Source: Sporanaerobium hydrogeniformans (lineage in GTDB: Bacteria > Bacillota > Clostridia > Lachnospirales > Cellulosilyticaceae). From it: 64,000 nucleotides of DNA. The first letter of the stretch is position 1; each line of letters opens with the position of its first letter. A model generated the notes under the pieces. The model worked only from the letters and a program-made list of their open reading frames with translations, did no database searches and had not been told where the DNA came from. The stretch spans positions 1-64,000 of the forward strand of contig NZ_PEDL01000005.1 in assembly GCF_002735925.1 (NCBI RefSeq), given 5' to 3'. Shown piece after piece: positions 8,315-17,629 of the stretch. A program made the position numbers and the translations under genes.

Positions 8315-9370
8315 ATGCCTTTTATGAAACAAAATCTAGCAGGTCTTGAAGCCTATAAAGCCCCTTATATCACAACAGGGATTAAATTAGATGCCAATGA
8401 AAACACACACCCTATCCCACAAGCTTTACGTGACCATATGAGAGAATGGGTAGATTCGATGCTCATTTCTCTTTATCCAGACACCAATAGTATAGCACTT
8501 TGTGAAGCCCTTGCAAGGAACTATGAGGTGCCTAGTGATTGGGTGGTTTGCGGAGTGGGTTCAGATCAACTTATTGATTACCTTTTACGTGCTGTATTAA
8601 AGGAAGGAGATAAGGTATTAGCTCCTGGTCCTTCCTTTAGTATGTATCGTCAAAGCACCTTTATTAATGGAGGGCAGCTTATAGAAGTGCCTTTAGCATC
8701 TGATTTTAGTTATGATGTGCCAGCCTTTTTAGAAGGCATCCGTAAGGAACAGCCTCAACTCATCTTTATTTGCAATCCCAATAATCCAACGGGGTGTGCC
8801 TTAACCAATGAAGAGATGGAACGTATTGTAACGAGTACCTCCGCTCTTGTTATTATTGATGAGGCGTATGGAGAGTTTTTAGGAGAAACAGCTATACCAC
8901 TGGTTAAAAAATACAGCAATTTAATTGTTTTAAAGACTTTTTCAAAAGCTTATTCTTTAGCAGGTGCTCGTGTGGGGTATGGTGTGGCTCAGGCGCCTCT
9001 TATTACTATGATTAATAAAATAAGGCCACCTTTTAATCTTAATATTTTTGCGCAAGAAGTAGCTCTTTGGGTCATTACTCATCAAGAAGCTTTTGCACCT
9101 TCTATTGCGGCTATTGTGAGTGAAAGAGAGAGATTAATTAAAGCCTTAAAGGAACTAGGGTTAACAGTTTATAACTCTAAAGCCAACTTCCTTTGGGTAG
9201 AAACCCCTCTTGCTTTGGATGAAATCCTAACAAAGGAAGAGATATTTATTAAGAAGATGGGGTATAATGGCAAGCCTTATTTCCGTATAAGCATTGGGAC
9301 ACCCAAAGAAAATACACTACTTATAAATGTTTTAAAAAAGGAGGCGAGAGTATGCGCACAGCAAGCTTAA
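8315..9370 (+). CDS. hisC: Histidinol-phosphate aminotransferase (HisC)
   Basis: A PLP-dependent fold-type I aminotransferase of 351 residues that converts imidazole-acetol phosphate to histidinol phosphate. The N-terminal KLDANENTHP, the PNNPTG motif, the YGEF segment and the PLP-lysine motif KTFSKAYSLAGARVGY are all present. It starts one base after hisD ends, and its 3' end overlaps hisB by 19 bases. Confidence 0.95.
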   Translation: MPFMKQNLAGLEAYKAPYITTGIKLDANENTHPIPQALRDHMREWVDSMLISLYPDTNSIALCEALARNYEVPSDWVVCGVGSDQLIDYLLRAVLKEGDKVLAPGPSFSMYRQSTFINGGQLIEVPLASDFSYDVPAFLEGIRKEQPQLIFICNPNNPTGCALTNEEMERIVTSTSALVIIDEAYGEFLGETAIPLVKKYSNLIVLKTFSKAYSLAGARVGYGVAQAPLITMINKIRPPFNLNIFAQEVALWVITHQEAFAPSIAAIVSERERLIKALKELGLTVYNSKANFLWVETPLALDEILTKEEIFIKKMGYNGKPYFRISIGTPKENTLLINVLKKEARVCAQQA

Positions 9371-9942
9371 AACGAAGTACAGCAGAAACGACTATTGAAA
9401 TAAGTTTAACGATTGATGGAGAAGGCAAAACCCAGGTTGATACAGGGATTGGTTTCTTTGACCATATGCTTACCCATATTGGTAAACACTCTTTAAGTGA
9501 TTTAAAGGTAGAAGCCAAGGGTGATTTAGAGGTGGATTGTCATCATACTGTAGAAGATACAGGGATTGTTTTAGGAGAAGTTTTAAAGATAGCTCTTGGT
9601 AACAAAGAAGGCATTACCCGTTATGGGCATGCTATTATCCCTATGGAAGAAGCCCTTATTCTTTGTGCGGTAGACATTTCAGGACGTCCTTATGTGGATA
9701 TTGAGGCGCCTTTTACAGTAACTAGGGTAGGTGACTTTGATACGGAGATGGTAGAGGAATTCTTTCGTGCTGTAGCCATTCACGCAGGACTTAATCTCCA
9801 TATTCAAGTTTTAAAAGGAAAGAATAATCACCATATTATTGAAGGAATGTGCAAGGCTTTTGCTAAAGCCATGCTAGATGCTATGAGTCTCCATCCAAGA
9901 GTTAAAGGTGTGCCTTCAACAAAGGGCATCTTGGAGGTATAG
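9352..9942 (+). CDS. hisB: Imidazoleglycerol-phosphate dehydratase (HisB)
   Basis: A monofunctional 196-residue IGP dehydratase without the phosphatase domain found in enterobacterial HisB. The two manganese-binding repeats are visible: FFDHMLTHIGKH with DCHHTVEDTG, and HHIIEGMCKAFAKA. The ATG lies inside hisC and has AAAAGGAGG upstream. A separate histidinol-phosphate phosphatase is therefore needed; none is inside the his operon. Confidence 0.96.
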   Translation: MRTASLKRSTAETTIEISLTIDGEGKTQVDTGIGFFDHMLTHIGKHSLSDLKVEAKGDLEVDCHHTVEDTGIVLGEVLKIALGNKEGITRYGHAIIPMEEALILCAVDISGRPYVDIEAPFTVTRVGDFDTEMVEEFFRAVAIHAGLNLHIQVLKGKNNHHIIEGMCKAFAKAMLDAMSLHPRVKGVPSTKGILEV

Positions 9943-9945
9943 AAG

Positions 9946-10572
9946 ATGGGAATAGCTATAGTTGATTACGGGATGGGGAATCTAAAAAGTGTTTATAAGG
10001 CTTTTTATTCTCTAGGATTAGAGGCGGAAATTACATCCTCACCTGAGAGGGTTTTAAAAGCCGAAAAAGTAGTTTTGCCTGGGGTAGGAGCTTTTAGAGA
10101 TGCTATTTCAGAGCTAAACCGAACAGGTTTAGGTGAGGCCGTTTGTGAAGTGGCCCAAAAGGGTACACCCCTTTTAGGGATTTGCCTGGGCATGCAGCTT
10201 TTATTTAATAAAAGCTATGAGTATGGGGAATATGAAGGTCTGAAGCTTTTACCAGGTGAAATTGTAAAATTTAAGCCTGAGAACATGGTAGATGAAGCAG
10301 GAGTCAGCTTAAAGGTACCACATATGGGGTGGAACAATCTAAATTTTTTGAAGAATGCTCCCTTATTTGAAGGATTAAAAGAAGGAGATAGTGTCTACTT
10401 CGTTCACTCTTATTATTTAGAAACAATGGCAGATGTAGTGAGTGCCACTACGGATTATGGCACCACCATTGCTGTAGCTGCTCAAAAGGATAATATCTTT
10501 GCCACACAGTTCCATCCTGAGAAGAGTGGAACGGTAGGCTTACACATACTGAAGAACTTTGGAGGATTATAA
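9946..10572 (+). CDS. hisH: Imidazole glycerol phosphate synthase, glutaminase subunit (HisH)
   Basis: A class I glutamine amidotransferase of 208 residues that feeds ammonia to HisF. The nucleophilic Cys lies in LLGICLGMQLL and the His/Glu of the triad in TQFHPEKSG. The N-terminal VDYGMGNLKSV is typical. It begins three bases after hisB and is followed by hisA after two bases. Confidence 0.96.
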   Translation: MGIAIVDYGMGNLKSVYKAFYSLGLEAEITSSPERVLKAEKVVLPGVGAFRDAISELNRTGLGEAVCEVAQKGTPLLGICLGMQLLFNKSYEYGEYEGLKLLPGEIVKFKPENMVDEAGVSLKVPHMGWNNLNFLKNAPLFEGLKEGDSVYFVHSYYLETMADVVSATTDYGTTIAVAAQKDNIFATQFHPEKSGTVGLHILKNFGGL

Positions 10573-10574
10573 GG

Positions 10575-11291
10575 ATGAAACTTTATCCAGCGATTGATTT
10601 AAAAGCAGGGAGCTGTGTAAGACTCTTTCAAGGAGATTACAACCAGGTGACCGTTTTTGGGAATAGCCCAGTAGAGATGGCAAAAAAGTGGGAGAGCTTA
10701 GGTGGTGCTTACCTTCACATTGTGGATTTAGATGGGGCAAAGGAAGGCAAGGGCATGAATGATACCGCTATTACTGAAATGGTGAAGGCTTTACATATTC
10801 CTATTGAATTAGGCGGTGGCATCCGCACTTTAGAGGATATCAAGGCAAAGTTAGACCTAGGTGTAGACCGTGTTATCTTAGGGAGTGCAGCTGTTAAAAA
10901 TAAAGCTTTAGTCAAAGAAGCTTTAGAAATCTTTGGGCCAGAAAAAATTGTTATTGGTGTGGATGCCAAAGGGGGTAAGGTCGCCATTGAAGGTTGGTTA
11001 GAAGTGACAGATACTACAGCCCTTGAATTTTGCAAAGAACTAGAAAGCATGGGTGTAAAAACTGTTATTTATACGGATATTGCCAAGGATGGCATGATGC
11101 AAGGTCCTAATATTGAGGAGACAGCTAAGCTTGTAGAAGCAACAAAGCTGGATATTATAGCATCTGGAGGGGTATCTAGCCTTGAAGATTTAGAACGTCT
11201 TGAAGTGATTGGAGTGCATGGAGCCATTATTGGTAAAGCGCTTTATATCGGTGCTATTGATTTAGAAGAAGCTGTGAAACGTTTTCAGTAG
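10575..11291 (+). CDS. hisA: ProFAR isomerase (HisA)
   Basis: A beta/alpha-barrel of 238 residues that isomerises ProFAR to PRFAR. The first catalytic Asp is in [18 protein letters not shown] and the second in [13 protein letters not shown]. The phosphate loops [10 protein letters not shown] and [10 protein letters not shown] are intact. The gene sits between hisH and hisF in the usual order. Confidence 0.95.
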   Translation: MKLYPAIDLKAGSCVRLFQGDYNQVTVFGNSPVEMAKKWESLGGAYLHIVDLDGAKEGKGMNDTAITEMVKALHIPIELGGGIRTLEDIKAKLDLGVDRVILGSAAVKNKALVKEALEIFGPEKIVIGVDAKGGKVAIEGWLEVTDTTALEFCKELESMGVKTVIYTDIAKDGMMQGPNIEETAKLVEATKLDIIASGGVSSLEDLERLEVIGVHGAIIGKALYIGAIDLEEAVKRFQ

Positions 11292-11306
11292 AAAGGAGGA
11301 GAAGTA

Positions 11307-12068
11307 ATGCTCTGTAAACGTATTATTCCTTGCCTAGATGTTAAAGGTGGGCGAGTTGTAAAAGGAGTTAACTTTGTTAATCTCATTGATGCAGGTGACC
11401 CTGTTAAAGTTGCTAAGGCATACAGCGATGCAGGAGCAGATGAAGTGGTCTTTCTAGATATTACCGCTTCTTCGGATGAGCGTAATATTATTTTAGATGT
11501 GGTAGAAAAAACAGCTGAACAGGTCTTCATCCCCCTTACAGTAGGGGGAGGTGTTCGTTCATTAGAAGACATCCGCAACATTTTAAATGCAGGGGCAGAT
11601 AAGATTGGCATGAACTCTGCTGCCATTAAGGATCCTGACCTCATTTCTCAGGGAGCAGAACGCTTTGGGGACCAATGTATTGTAGTAGCTATTGATGCCA
11701 AACGTAAGGTAAATGAATCAGGCTTTGAAGTTTATATGCATGGTGGCCGTATCCCAACGGGCATGGATGCAGTAGAATGGGCACTGGAAGCCGAGAAGCG
11801 TGGAGCAGGCGAAATCCTTTTAACCAGTATGGACTGTGATGGAACCAAGGCAGGCTATGACTTAGCCTTAACCCGTGCTATCAGTGAGGCGGTTTCAATC
11901 CCTGTTATTGCATCAGGTGGTGCAGGAACCAAAAGACATTTTTTAGAAGCTTTTGAAGAAGGTAAGGCAGATGCAGCGCTAGCAGCTTCTCTCTTTCATT
12001 TCAAAGAGCTAGAAATTAAAGATTTAAAAGATTATTTAGCGGCGCATCAGGTTCCCGTTAGACGATAG
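11307..12068 (+). CDS. hisF: Imidazole glycerol phosphate synthase, cyclase subunit (HisF)
   Basis: A 253-residue barrel partner of HisH that forms IGP and AICAR. The catalytic Asp residues lie in [15 protein letters not shown] and [15 protein letters not shown]. The phosphate-binding [10 protein letters not shown] and [11 protein letters not shown] are present. AAAGGAGG precedes the ATG. The C-terminus ends shortly after the standard [12 protein letters not shown]. Confidence 0.96.
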   Translation: MLCKRIIPCLDVKGGRVVKGVNFVNLIDAGDPVKVAKAYSDAGADEVVFLDITASSDERNIILDVVEKTAEQVFIPLTVGGGVRSLEDIRNILNAGADKIGMNSAAIKDPDLISQGAERFGDQCIVVAIDAKRKVNESGFEVYMHGGRIPTGMDAVEWALEAEKRGAGEILLTSMDCDGTKAGYDLALTRAISEAVSIPVIASGGAGTKRHFLEAFEEGKADAALAASLFHFKELEIKDLKDYLAAHQVPVRR

Positions 12069-12077
12069 GAGGCACAT

Positions 12078-12746
12078 ATGAAATACGAAGCATTTCTTAA
12101 AGCAGTGAAATACGATGCACAAGGCTTAGTCCCTGTTATCGCTCAAGATAAACACTCTAAAAAGGTACGCATGATGGCCTATATGAACGAGGGAGCCCTG
12201 AAGCTCACTCTCGAAACAGGTAAAGTTCACTACTATAGCCGTAGTCGTCAGTCTCTATGGCTCAAAGGAGAAACCTCTGGTCACTTCCAATACCTCAAAA
12301 GTATCAGCATAGACTGTGATGGGGATACCTTACTCCTTCAAATCGAACAAGAAGGTGGCATCTCTTGCCACACTGGTAACTCTAGCTGCTTCTATCGTGA
12401 GCTAGAAGAAGACTTACCAGAAATAAAAAATCAAGAAAGCGTAGTAGCACCTTTTTTAAATGAAGAAAGTGCCCACGAATTCAGCGCTCTTTACAAGGTA
12501 GTTATGGATCGCAAAGTGCATCCCAAAGAAGGCTCTTACACCAACTACTTACTTGATAAAGGGGTTAACAAAATCCTCAAAAAAGTAGGAGAAGAATGTA
12601 CGGAAGTCGTTATCGCAGCCAAAGAAGAAGAAAGCAGTGAGCTTGTCTTTGAAGTAGCAGACCTTATGTACCACCTCACTGTACTTATGGCACTAAAAGG
12701 TATCACTTGGGAACAAGTTGAAGTAGAATTAGGTAAGAGAAAATAA
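12078..12746 (+). CDS. hisIE: Bifunctional phosphoribosyl-AMP cyclohydrolase / phosphoribosyl-ATP pyrophosphatase (HisIE)
   Basis: A fusion of HisI (about residues 1-120) and HisE (about 130-222) that catalyses steps 3 and 2 of histidine synthesis. The HisI part shows [27 protein letters not shown], and the metal-binding DCDGDTLL with GGISCHTG. The HisE part shows the acidic pyrophosphohydrolase helices [17 protein letters not shown] and [12 protein letters not shown]. It is the last his gene, and a strong terminator follows. Confidence 0.96.
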   Translation: MKYEAFLKAVKYDAQGLVPVIAQDKHSKKVRMMAYMNEGALKLTLETGKVHYYSRSRQSLWLKGETSGHFQYLKSISIDCDGDTLLLQIEQEGGISCHTGNSSCFYRELEEDLPEIKNQESVVAPFLNEESAHEFSALYKVVMDRKVHPKEGSYTNYLLDKGVNKILKKVGEECTEVVIAAKEEESSELVFEVADLMYHLTVLMALKGITWEQVEVELGKRK

Positions 12747-12750
12747 TATA

Positions 12751-12790
12751 AAAAGTCATGTGAGCATTTGAATGCTCACATGACTTTTTT
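12751..12790 (+). terminator. Terminator of the histidine operon
   Basis: An almost uninterrupted inverted repeat of 18 bases per arm (12751-12768 with 12771-12788) has a very small loop. The descending arm runs into a T-tract. Confidence 0.9.
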
Positions 12791-12849
12791 GTTTTGTAAG
12801 TGATACAATAACGAAAAAAGTATTTATATTTGAGGAAGGAGGCAATAAG

Positions 12850-13371
12850 GTGAAATTAAAAAAATATAGTGTTCCTTTAGTGATGCTTATATTTATAGGA
12901 TTTTTAATAGGCTTTTTTATTAACAAAAGTAAATGGAGTGGTGCTACCATTGAAAGCAGAGAACTTAGGTTAAGAGAAATCAGCAATTTAGGTGAGGCTA
13001 CCACCATCGACCAAGAGATTATGATTGATGGCTATATTATTAGCGGCTATACTACTAAAAACAATAGACACGGATTAGCCGTTTTTGCACCGATAGGTAA
13101 TGATAAATATGAATTTCAAACAAATGTTACTAGACCCAATGATAAATTAATCTTTACAACTGCTACCATTAATCAAAGACTTTATAACTTGTTTTGGGCA
13201 AATAAAGCAGATTTAGATTATGCAGAAATAACCTATACGATGGATGGCAAAACTGGGGAAGCAATAAAGCTAGACGCCCGAAACAATAAAATTATTTATA
13301 AGGAAGCCCCCTCAAATGACTTCTCCGTTGAATGTTATTTTGTTGATGTAAATGGAAAGCGTTATGAGTAA
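12850..13371 (+). CDS. Small membrane-anchored protein of unknown function
   Basis: A 173-residue protein that I do not recognise. Residues 1-6 are basic and about 7-26 form one hydrophobic segment (PLVMLIFIGFLIGFFI), suggesting an N-terminal anchor with the rest outside the cell. The outer part is beta-rich and has no cysteine cluster or catalytic motif that I can identify. The GTG start has GGAAGGAGG upstream. It stands alone between the his terminator and its own terminator. Confidence 0.6.
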   Translation: MKLKKYSVPLVMLIFIGFLIGFFINKSKWSGATIESRELRLREISNLGEATTIDQEIMIDGYIISGYTTKNNRHGLAVFAPIGNDKYEFQTNVTRPNDKLIFTTATINQRLYNLFWANKADLDYAEITYTMDGKTGEAIKLDARNNKIIYKEAPSNDFSVECYFVDVNGKRYE

Positions 13372-13395
13372 ATAGCTTAAGAGCTAAGGAATGAA

Positions 13396-13432
13396 ATCAT
13401 CAACTTGAGTCATGAAGTTGGTGATATTTTTG
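13396..13432 (+). terminator. Terminator after the membrane-anchored protein
   Basis: The arms ATCATCAACTT (13396-13406) and AAGTTGGTGAT (13415-13425), with one G-U pair and an 8-base loop, are followed by ATTTTT. Confidence 0.75.
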
Positions 13433-13531
13433 TTTCAAATTTTAGCACAAAGGAGTATAATTATTATATAATAATAGAAATTAGAGCTGAAATAAGTAGT
13501 AGTTTGAAATAAACGTAAGGAAAGGGTAGCC

Positions 13532-14329
13532 ATGGAAGAAGAAAAGCTTATTCGAATGATAAAAAATAATCCTGATGTGATTAAGACTATTTCTCATCCT
13601 ACAGAGGAGATGAAAAGGCTAGCTGTTAGTGAAAAGGGTTTAGTACTAGCTTATATTGAAGATCCTATAAGGGAAATAGAAGAGTTAGCTATGAATCAGG
13701 ATGTAAGAGCAATTAAGTTTATTAAAGAACCCACGGAAGAGATGATGTTACAGGCAGTTAAGGAAAGCTGGGTTCTTTTGGAATTTATAAAAAATCCTAC
13801 TCAGAAGATTTTGAAATTAGCCTTAGAGCAATCTGGTTGGGCCATTCAGTATGTTAAAGAACCTAGTGAAGAATTACAGTTATTAGCTGTACGGAAGAAT
13901 GTAGATGCTATCAAATATATAAAAGCGCCTTATGAAAGCGTACAGGAAGAAGCTGTGAAAGGAAGCTATGAGTCACTAAGATATATTGCTGAGCCAAGCT
14001 TAAAAGTAGAGACAATGGCCATTCAAAGGAATGAAAGAGCCATTCAATTTATCAAATATTTAGATCAGGCAAAAAAGCGCACCTTTTTAGGGGTGAATAG
14101 TTTAGTCATAAAATATATAGAAAAGGATATTACCCAAGAGGAGGTTGAAGAAGTACTAAAGGAAGTAGTGGCGCAAGAGGATGTAAGTGATAAATATATA
14201 AGAGATTTCCTAAATTGTCGTACGATGGATCGCGTGTTGTCACATAGGGATAAGATGCTATTTATTGATAGGTATGGCAGTAAAAAAGCAAAGAAGATAG
14301 CAGTAGATGAAAAACTAAAGAGGATATAG
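13532..14329 (+). CDS. Helical-repeat protein with about seven 24-residue repeats
   Basis: A 265-residue protein whose residues 1-170 are a tandem repeat of about 24 residues with the pattern P-x-E-x-x-x-x-A-V-x-x-x-x-x-A-I-x-Y-I-x-x (for example EPTEEMMLQAVKESWVLLEF and EPSEELQLLAVRKNVDAIKY). The repeats suggest an alpha-solenoid that binds other proteins. The C-terminal 90 residues are highly charged. The gene lies 12 bases before the MoxR-type ATPase gene and appears to share its operon. I know no function for it; an adaptor for the AAA+/VWA pair is an inference from context. Confidence 0.65.
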   Translation: MEEEKLIRMIKNNPDVIKTISHPTEEMKRLAVSEKGLVLAYIEDPIREIEELAMNQDVRAIKFIKEPTEEMMLQAVKESWVLLEFIKNPTQKILKLALEQSGWAIQYVKEPSEELQLLAVRKNVDAIKYIKAPYESVQEEAVKGSYESLRYIAEPSLKVETMAIQRNERAIQFIKYLDQAKKRTFLGVNSLVIKYIEKDITQEEVEEVLKEVVAQEDVSDKYIRDFLNCRTMDRVLSHRDKMLFIDRYGSKKAKKIAVDEKLKRI

Positions 14330-14341
14330 GAGAAGGTAAGC

Positions 14342-15466
14342 ATGAATTTTAATGATACATTAAAGAGTGCCGAGTTGGTACTAGCTACAGGAGAAGTTCC
14401 TCTCATTGTAGGGGAAAGTGGCATAGGCAAAACAGCCCTAGCCAAAGAGTTAGCAAAGAAAAAGGGTTGGAAGCTCATTGTCATAGATGGCAATTTGCTT
14501 AAAGAGGGAGAAATAGGTGGATTGCCAACCATAGAAGCTTATATAACAAGGGATGAAAAGGGTCATCCTATCGAAAAAAAAACCACAGTCTACGCAGTGC
14601 ATACCAAATTAAGAGAAATAGATGAAAAGCTTGCTAAAGGTGAGAGTGTTCTTTTATTTATTGATGAGATCAATCGTTGTGAGCATACTGTTCAACAAGA
14701 GCTGATGAATCTCATCTTAAATCGAGAAATTAATGGCTACAAGCTTCATGAGGAGGTTAAGGTTTTGGCAGCCATGAATCCTTCTAGCAAGTATGGTGCG
14801 GATTTTGAATATCAAGTCGTAGATATGGATGTGGCTCAAGAAAATCGATTTGTTTGGCTTTTTATGGAGAGTGATGTCACTCAATGGTTACAATGGGCTA
14901 TAAAGGAGAAGTTAGAACAAAAGGTTATCGCATTTATTTCAACTTTTCCAGAGTATCTAAATAAGAAAAATGAAGGGGATGTTCGTGCTACACCCCGTAG
15001 CTTTGAAAGGATTTCAAAAAGTTATACGTATTATAAGGCCAATAAAGAGCTACTATCTAGAGCGGTTTTTCTGAATGTTGTAAAGGGAAATATAGGAAGG
15101 GTTTTGGCAGAGGAGTTTCTTCATTTTATAGAGAGTGACTATAAATCCTTAGTGACTTTTCAAGATGTTTTTTTGGGAGAAACTTTGAGTGAATATGTAG
15201 CAGAAAGAATACAAAAAGAGAGTCATACAAGGCTCTATTTAACAGCCAGAAATATTTTAAGTTATCTAGAAAGCCATATGGAAGAGTTAGAAATAGAGCC
15301 TAGTATTAAAAGACTTATTGCATTTATAAGACTTTATCCTGTAGATCTTAGGATTGGGATTATGAAAGATATGAAAGAGAGTTATAGGGCTGTCTACGAA
15401 ATAGCTATGGAAAACGAAGCATTTGTGGCACTTTATTTTGAGGCGCATCGTTTAATGAGAGGTTAA
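14342..15466 (+). CDS. MoxR-type AAA+ ATPase
   Basis: A 374-residue AAA+ ATPase. Walker A is GESGIGKT at 24-31, Walker B LLFIDE at 104-109, and sensor 1 lies in AAMNPSSKYG. MoxR-type ATPases act as chaperone-like remodelers for partner VWA proteins. The next gene, five bases downstream, encodes such a VWA protein. The C-terminal 170 residues are helical. Confidence 0.85.
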   Translation: MNFNDTLKSAELVLATGEVPLIVGESGIGKTALAKELAKKKGWKLIVIDGNLLKEGEIGGLPTIEAYITRDEKGHPIEKKTTVYAVHTKLREIDEKLAKGESVLLFIDEINRCEHTVQQELMNLILNREINGYKLHEEVKVLAAMNPSSKYGADFEYQVVDMDVAQENRFVWLFMESDVTQWLQWAIKEKLEQKVIAFISTFPEYLNKKNEGDVRATPRSFERISKSYTYYKANKELLSRAVFLNVVKGNIGRVLAEEFLHFIESDYKSLVTFQDVFLGETLSEYVAERIQKESHTRLYLTARNILSYLESHMEELEIEPSIKRLIAFIRLYPVDLRIGIMKDMKESYRAVYEIAMENEAFVALYFEAHRLMRG

Positions 15467-15471
15467 AGGTT

Positions 15472-16794
15472 ATGGAAACTTATTTTGAAAAACAAACCCA
15501 AGCCCTTTATACAGAGGCTATAGAGCTTTTAAAAGAAACAGAAAAGGAAATACCTGAAGATTTCCGAAAGGCTTTTTTTAAGCTTATTGACCAAGTAAAT
15601 ATGAGTTTAATGGAAGAAAAAAATGATTTTTATAGTTATTTTTTAATTCAAATGGATAGGGAAATTCGCTTAGATTTAGAATACTATACAGGTGTAAATT
15701 TTAAAGGTGCACATTATGTGATTTATTTTAATCCCCTTTTATTTTTAAATTTAACATTAGAGCAAATGAAATCTTCTATTAAACATGAGATCCATCATAT
15801 TCTCTCTTTGCATTTAGTAAGAGCCAAAGAGCTCAAAGAGAAGTATAGCTCACTTGCTATAGATAGAGCGATGGATATTGTTGTAAATCAATATTTAAAA
15901 GACCTACCTCCTTATGCAACTACCTTAGAACAAATAAATGTGAAATATGACTTAAAGTTAAAGCCTTATGAGCCCTTTGAATACTATGTGGAGAAGCTTC
16001 AAATAGAAATAGATTTGTCAGAGCAAACTGAGGAGGAGGACATGCATGCGATTTGGGAAGAGTCTGAAGTATTAGATGAAAAGCTACTACGAGACTTTAC
16101 AGAAAAGTTTGTAGAGGCTTCTCAAAAAGGAAAGGTTCCTACTTATCTAGAGGGGCTACTAAATGGCCTCAAAAAGAATAAAGAGGAATTGCCTTGGCAA
16201 CTTTATCTTAAACAGCTAATGGGAACAGTAGAGGGGCATAAAAAAAAGACTAGGATGAGACGAAGTAGAAGACAGCCTGACAGGCTAGATTTACGAGGTG
16301 AATTAAGAGCACATCGAGCAGAAATAGCTGTGGCACTAGATATAAGTGGGAGTATGAGTGATGAAGAATTTAAGCAGGCCATTAAAGAAGTTCTTGGTAT
16401 TGTTAGGAGTGTGAATTATGAAATAACTGTCTTGGAATGTGATGATCAAATCAGACGTATCTATAAAGTGAAATCTGAAAAGGATTTAAAAGAGAGAAAC
16501 CCTATACGAGGTGGCACGAAATTCACCCCTGTTTTTGACTATGCCAATCAGCATAAAATAAATGTATTAATTTATTTCACAGATGGCAAAGGAGAAGAGA
16601 AACTAGAGATAGTTCCTAGAGGGTATAGGGTGTTATGGATTATTTCAGGAAGGGGTGACAAGCTTTCCTTAAAAGAACCTTATGGTAAGGTAAAGAAACT
16701 AAGTCAAATAGCAGTCAAAGAAGTTTATTTAGATATGAATGATGTAAGAGCAGATGGCTACTCTATGAATAATCAAGCACCTGGCATTCTTTAA
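15472..16794 (+). CDS. DUF2201 protein: putative metallopeptidase domain plus VWA-like domain
   Basis: A 440-residue protein. The N-terminal half carries a zincin-like HEIHH at 105-109, as in the putative metallopeptidase domain of the DUF2201 (COG3864) family. The C-terminal half is VWA-like, with DISGS at 290-294 and TDGKGEE near 365. A basic linker (RMRRSRRQPDR) joins them. Pairing with a MoxR ATPase is the standard arrangement for this family. Whether the HExxH is catalytic is not known to me. No signal peptide is seen, so the complex is probably cytosolic. Confidence 0.82.
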   Translation: METYFEKQTQALYTEAIELLKETEKEIPEDFRKAFFKLIDQVNMSLMEEKNDFYSYFLIQMDREIRLDLEYYTGVNFKGAHYVIYFNPLLFLNLTLEQMKSSIKHEIHHILSLHLVRAKELKEKYSSLAIDRAMDIVVNQYLKDLPPYATTLEQINVKYDLKLKPYEPFEYYVEKLQIEIDLSEQTEEEDMHAIWEESEVLDEKLLRDFTEKFVEASQKGKVPTYLEGLLNGLKKNKEELPWQLYLKQLMGTVEGHKKKTRMRRSRRQPDRLDLRGELRAHRAEIAVALDISGSMSDEEFKQAIKEVLGIVRSVNYEITVLECDDQIRRIYKVKSEKDLKERNPIRGGTKFTPVFDYANQHKINVLIYFTDGKGEEKLEIVPRGYRVLWIISGRGDKLSLKEPYGKVKKLSQIAVKEVYLDMNDVRADGYSMNNQAPGIL

Positions 16795-16809
16795 AGCCTC
16801 TAGAAATAT

Positions 16810-16837
16810 TTGCCCTAGTAACTATCCTTGTTATACT
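16810..16837 (+). promoter_or_regulatory. Candidate promoter of the flavin reductase-like gene
   Basis: TTGCCC (16810-16815) and TATACT (16832-16837) are 16 bases apart, 40 bases before the start codon. Confidence 0.45.
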
Positions 16838-16876
16838 ATTAAAAGGAAATCATAAAAGACTAAGGAGAATGAGAGA

Positions 16877-17533
16877 ATGAAAAAGCAAAAGTGGAAAGCA
16901 GGAAATATGATTTACCCTTTACCTGCTGTAATGGTAAGCTGTGGCACAGTAGAAAAGCCCAATATTATTACGATTGCGTGGACAGGAACGATTTGTACCA
17001 ATCCAGCTATGACGTATGTCTCTATTAGGCCCTCTCGCTTTTCTTATGAACTGATAAAAGAAACCGGTTATTTTGTCATTAACTTAACGACGAAAGAGCT
17101 TCTTAGGGCAACTGATTATTGTGGGGTAAGAAGTGGACGTGACCATGATAAGTTTTCCGAGATGCAGCTGACACCCGACTATGAGAATGAATCTGGTTGC
17201 CCTATGATTTTAGAAAGTCCAGTAAGCATTGAGTGCAAGGTCAAGCAAATCATGCCTTTAGGTTCTCACGATATGTTTATTGCAGAAGTGATGAATGTCT
17301 ATGTTGATGAGAACTATATGGATGAAAAGGGAAAATTTCAGCTGAATCAAACAGGACTTATTGCCTATTCTCATGGTACGTATTTAGAGTTAGGTCAAGA
17401 ATTAGGCACCTTTGGCTATTCGGTAAAAAAAGGAAAGAAAATCCAAAAGAAAAATAAGGAATCAGAAAGATTGAATAATCAAAAGACAGGTGAAAAATCT
17501 AGAAAGAGAAATAAAAAATCTAAAAAGAGATGA
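16877..17533 (+). CDS. Flavin reductase-like (FMN-binding split barrel) protein
   Basis: Residues 1-175 match the flavoredoxin/flavin reductase-like domain, with the conserved N-terminal PAVMVSCG, the NIITIAWTGTICTNPAMTYV strand pair and the SYELIKETGYFVINL segment. Proteins of this family bind FMN and pass electrons in anaerobes or reduce flavins; the partner here is unknown. The last 40 residues are an extremely Lys/Arg-rich tail (KKGKKIQKKNKE and similar) that is not part of the domain and could bind nucleic acid or simply be disordered. Confidence 0.85.
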   Translation: MKKQKWKAGNMIYPLPAVMVSCGTVEKPNIITIAWTGTICTNPAMTYVSIRPSRFSYELIKETGYFVINLTTKELLRATDYCGVRSGRDHDKFSEMQLTPDYENESGCPMILESPVSIECKVKQIMPLGSHDMFIAEVMNVYVDENYMDEKGKFQLNQTGLIAYSHGTYLELGQELGTFGYSVKKGKKIQKKNKESERLNNQKTGEKSRKRNKKSKKR

Positions 17534-17564
17534 GCCTTAAGTAAAGTGAAAGGTACATGAGTAT

Positions 17565-17600
17565 AAAAAGCAGATGCTTCTTTGAGGGCATCTGCTTTTT
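17565..17600 (+). terminator. Bidirectional terminator between convergent genes
   Basis: AAAAAGCAGATGC (17565-17577) and GCATCTGCTTTTT (17588-17600) are perfectly complementary with a 10-base loop. T-runs appear on both strands, so the hairpin can end both the flavin reductase gene and the convergent DUF4397 gene. Confidence 0.85.
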
Positions 17601-17629
17601 GGACTTTTAAGAGGTGTATCTTCATATAT

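Noticed and set aside
10715-11050. Long antisense open frame inside hisA
   Set aside because: Shadow of the hisA coding frame; no ribosome binding site and no recognisable domain.
14065-14532. 155-codon antisense open frame across the repeat protein and MoxR genes
   Set aside because: Ser/Phe-rich low-complexity translation typical of antisense shadows; it crosses two well-supported genes.
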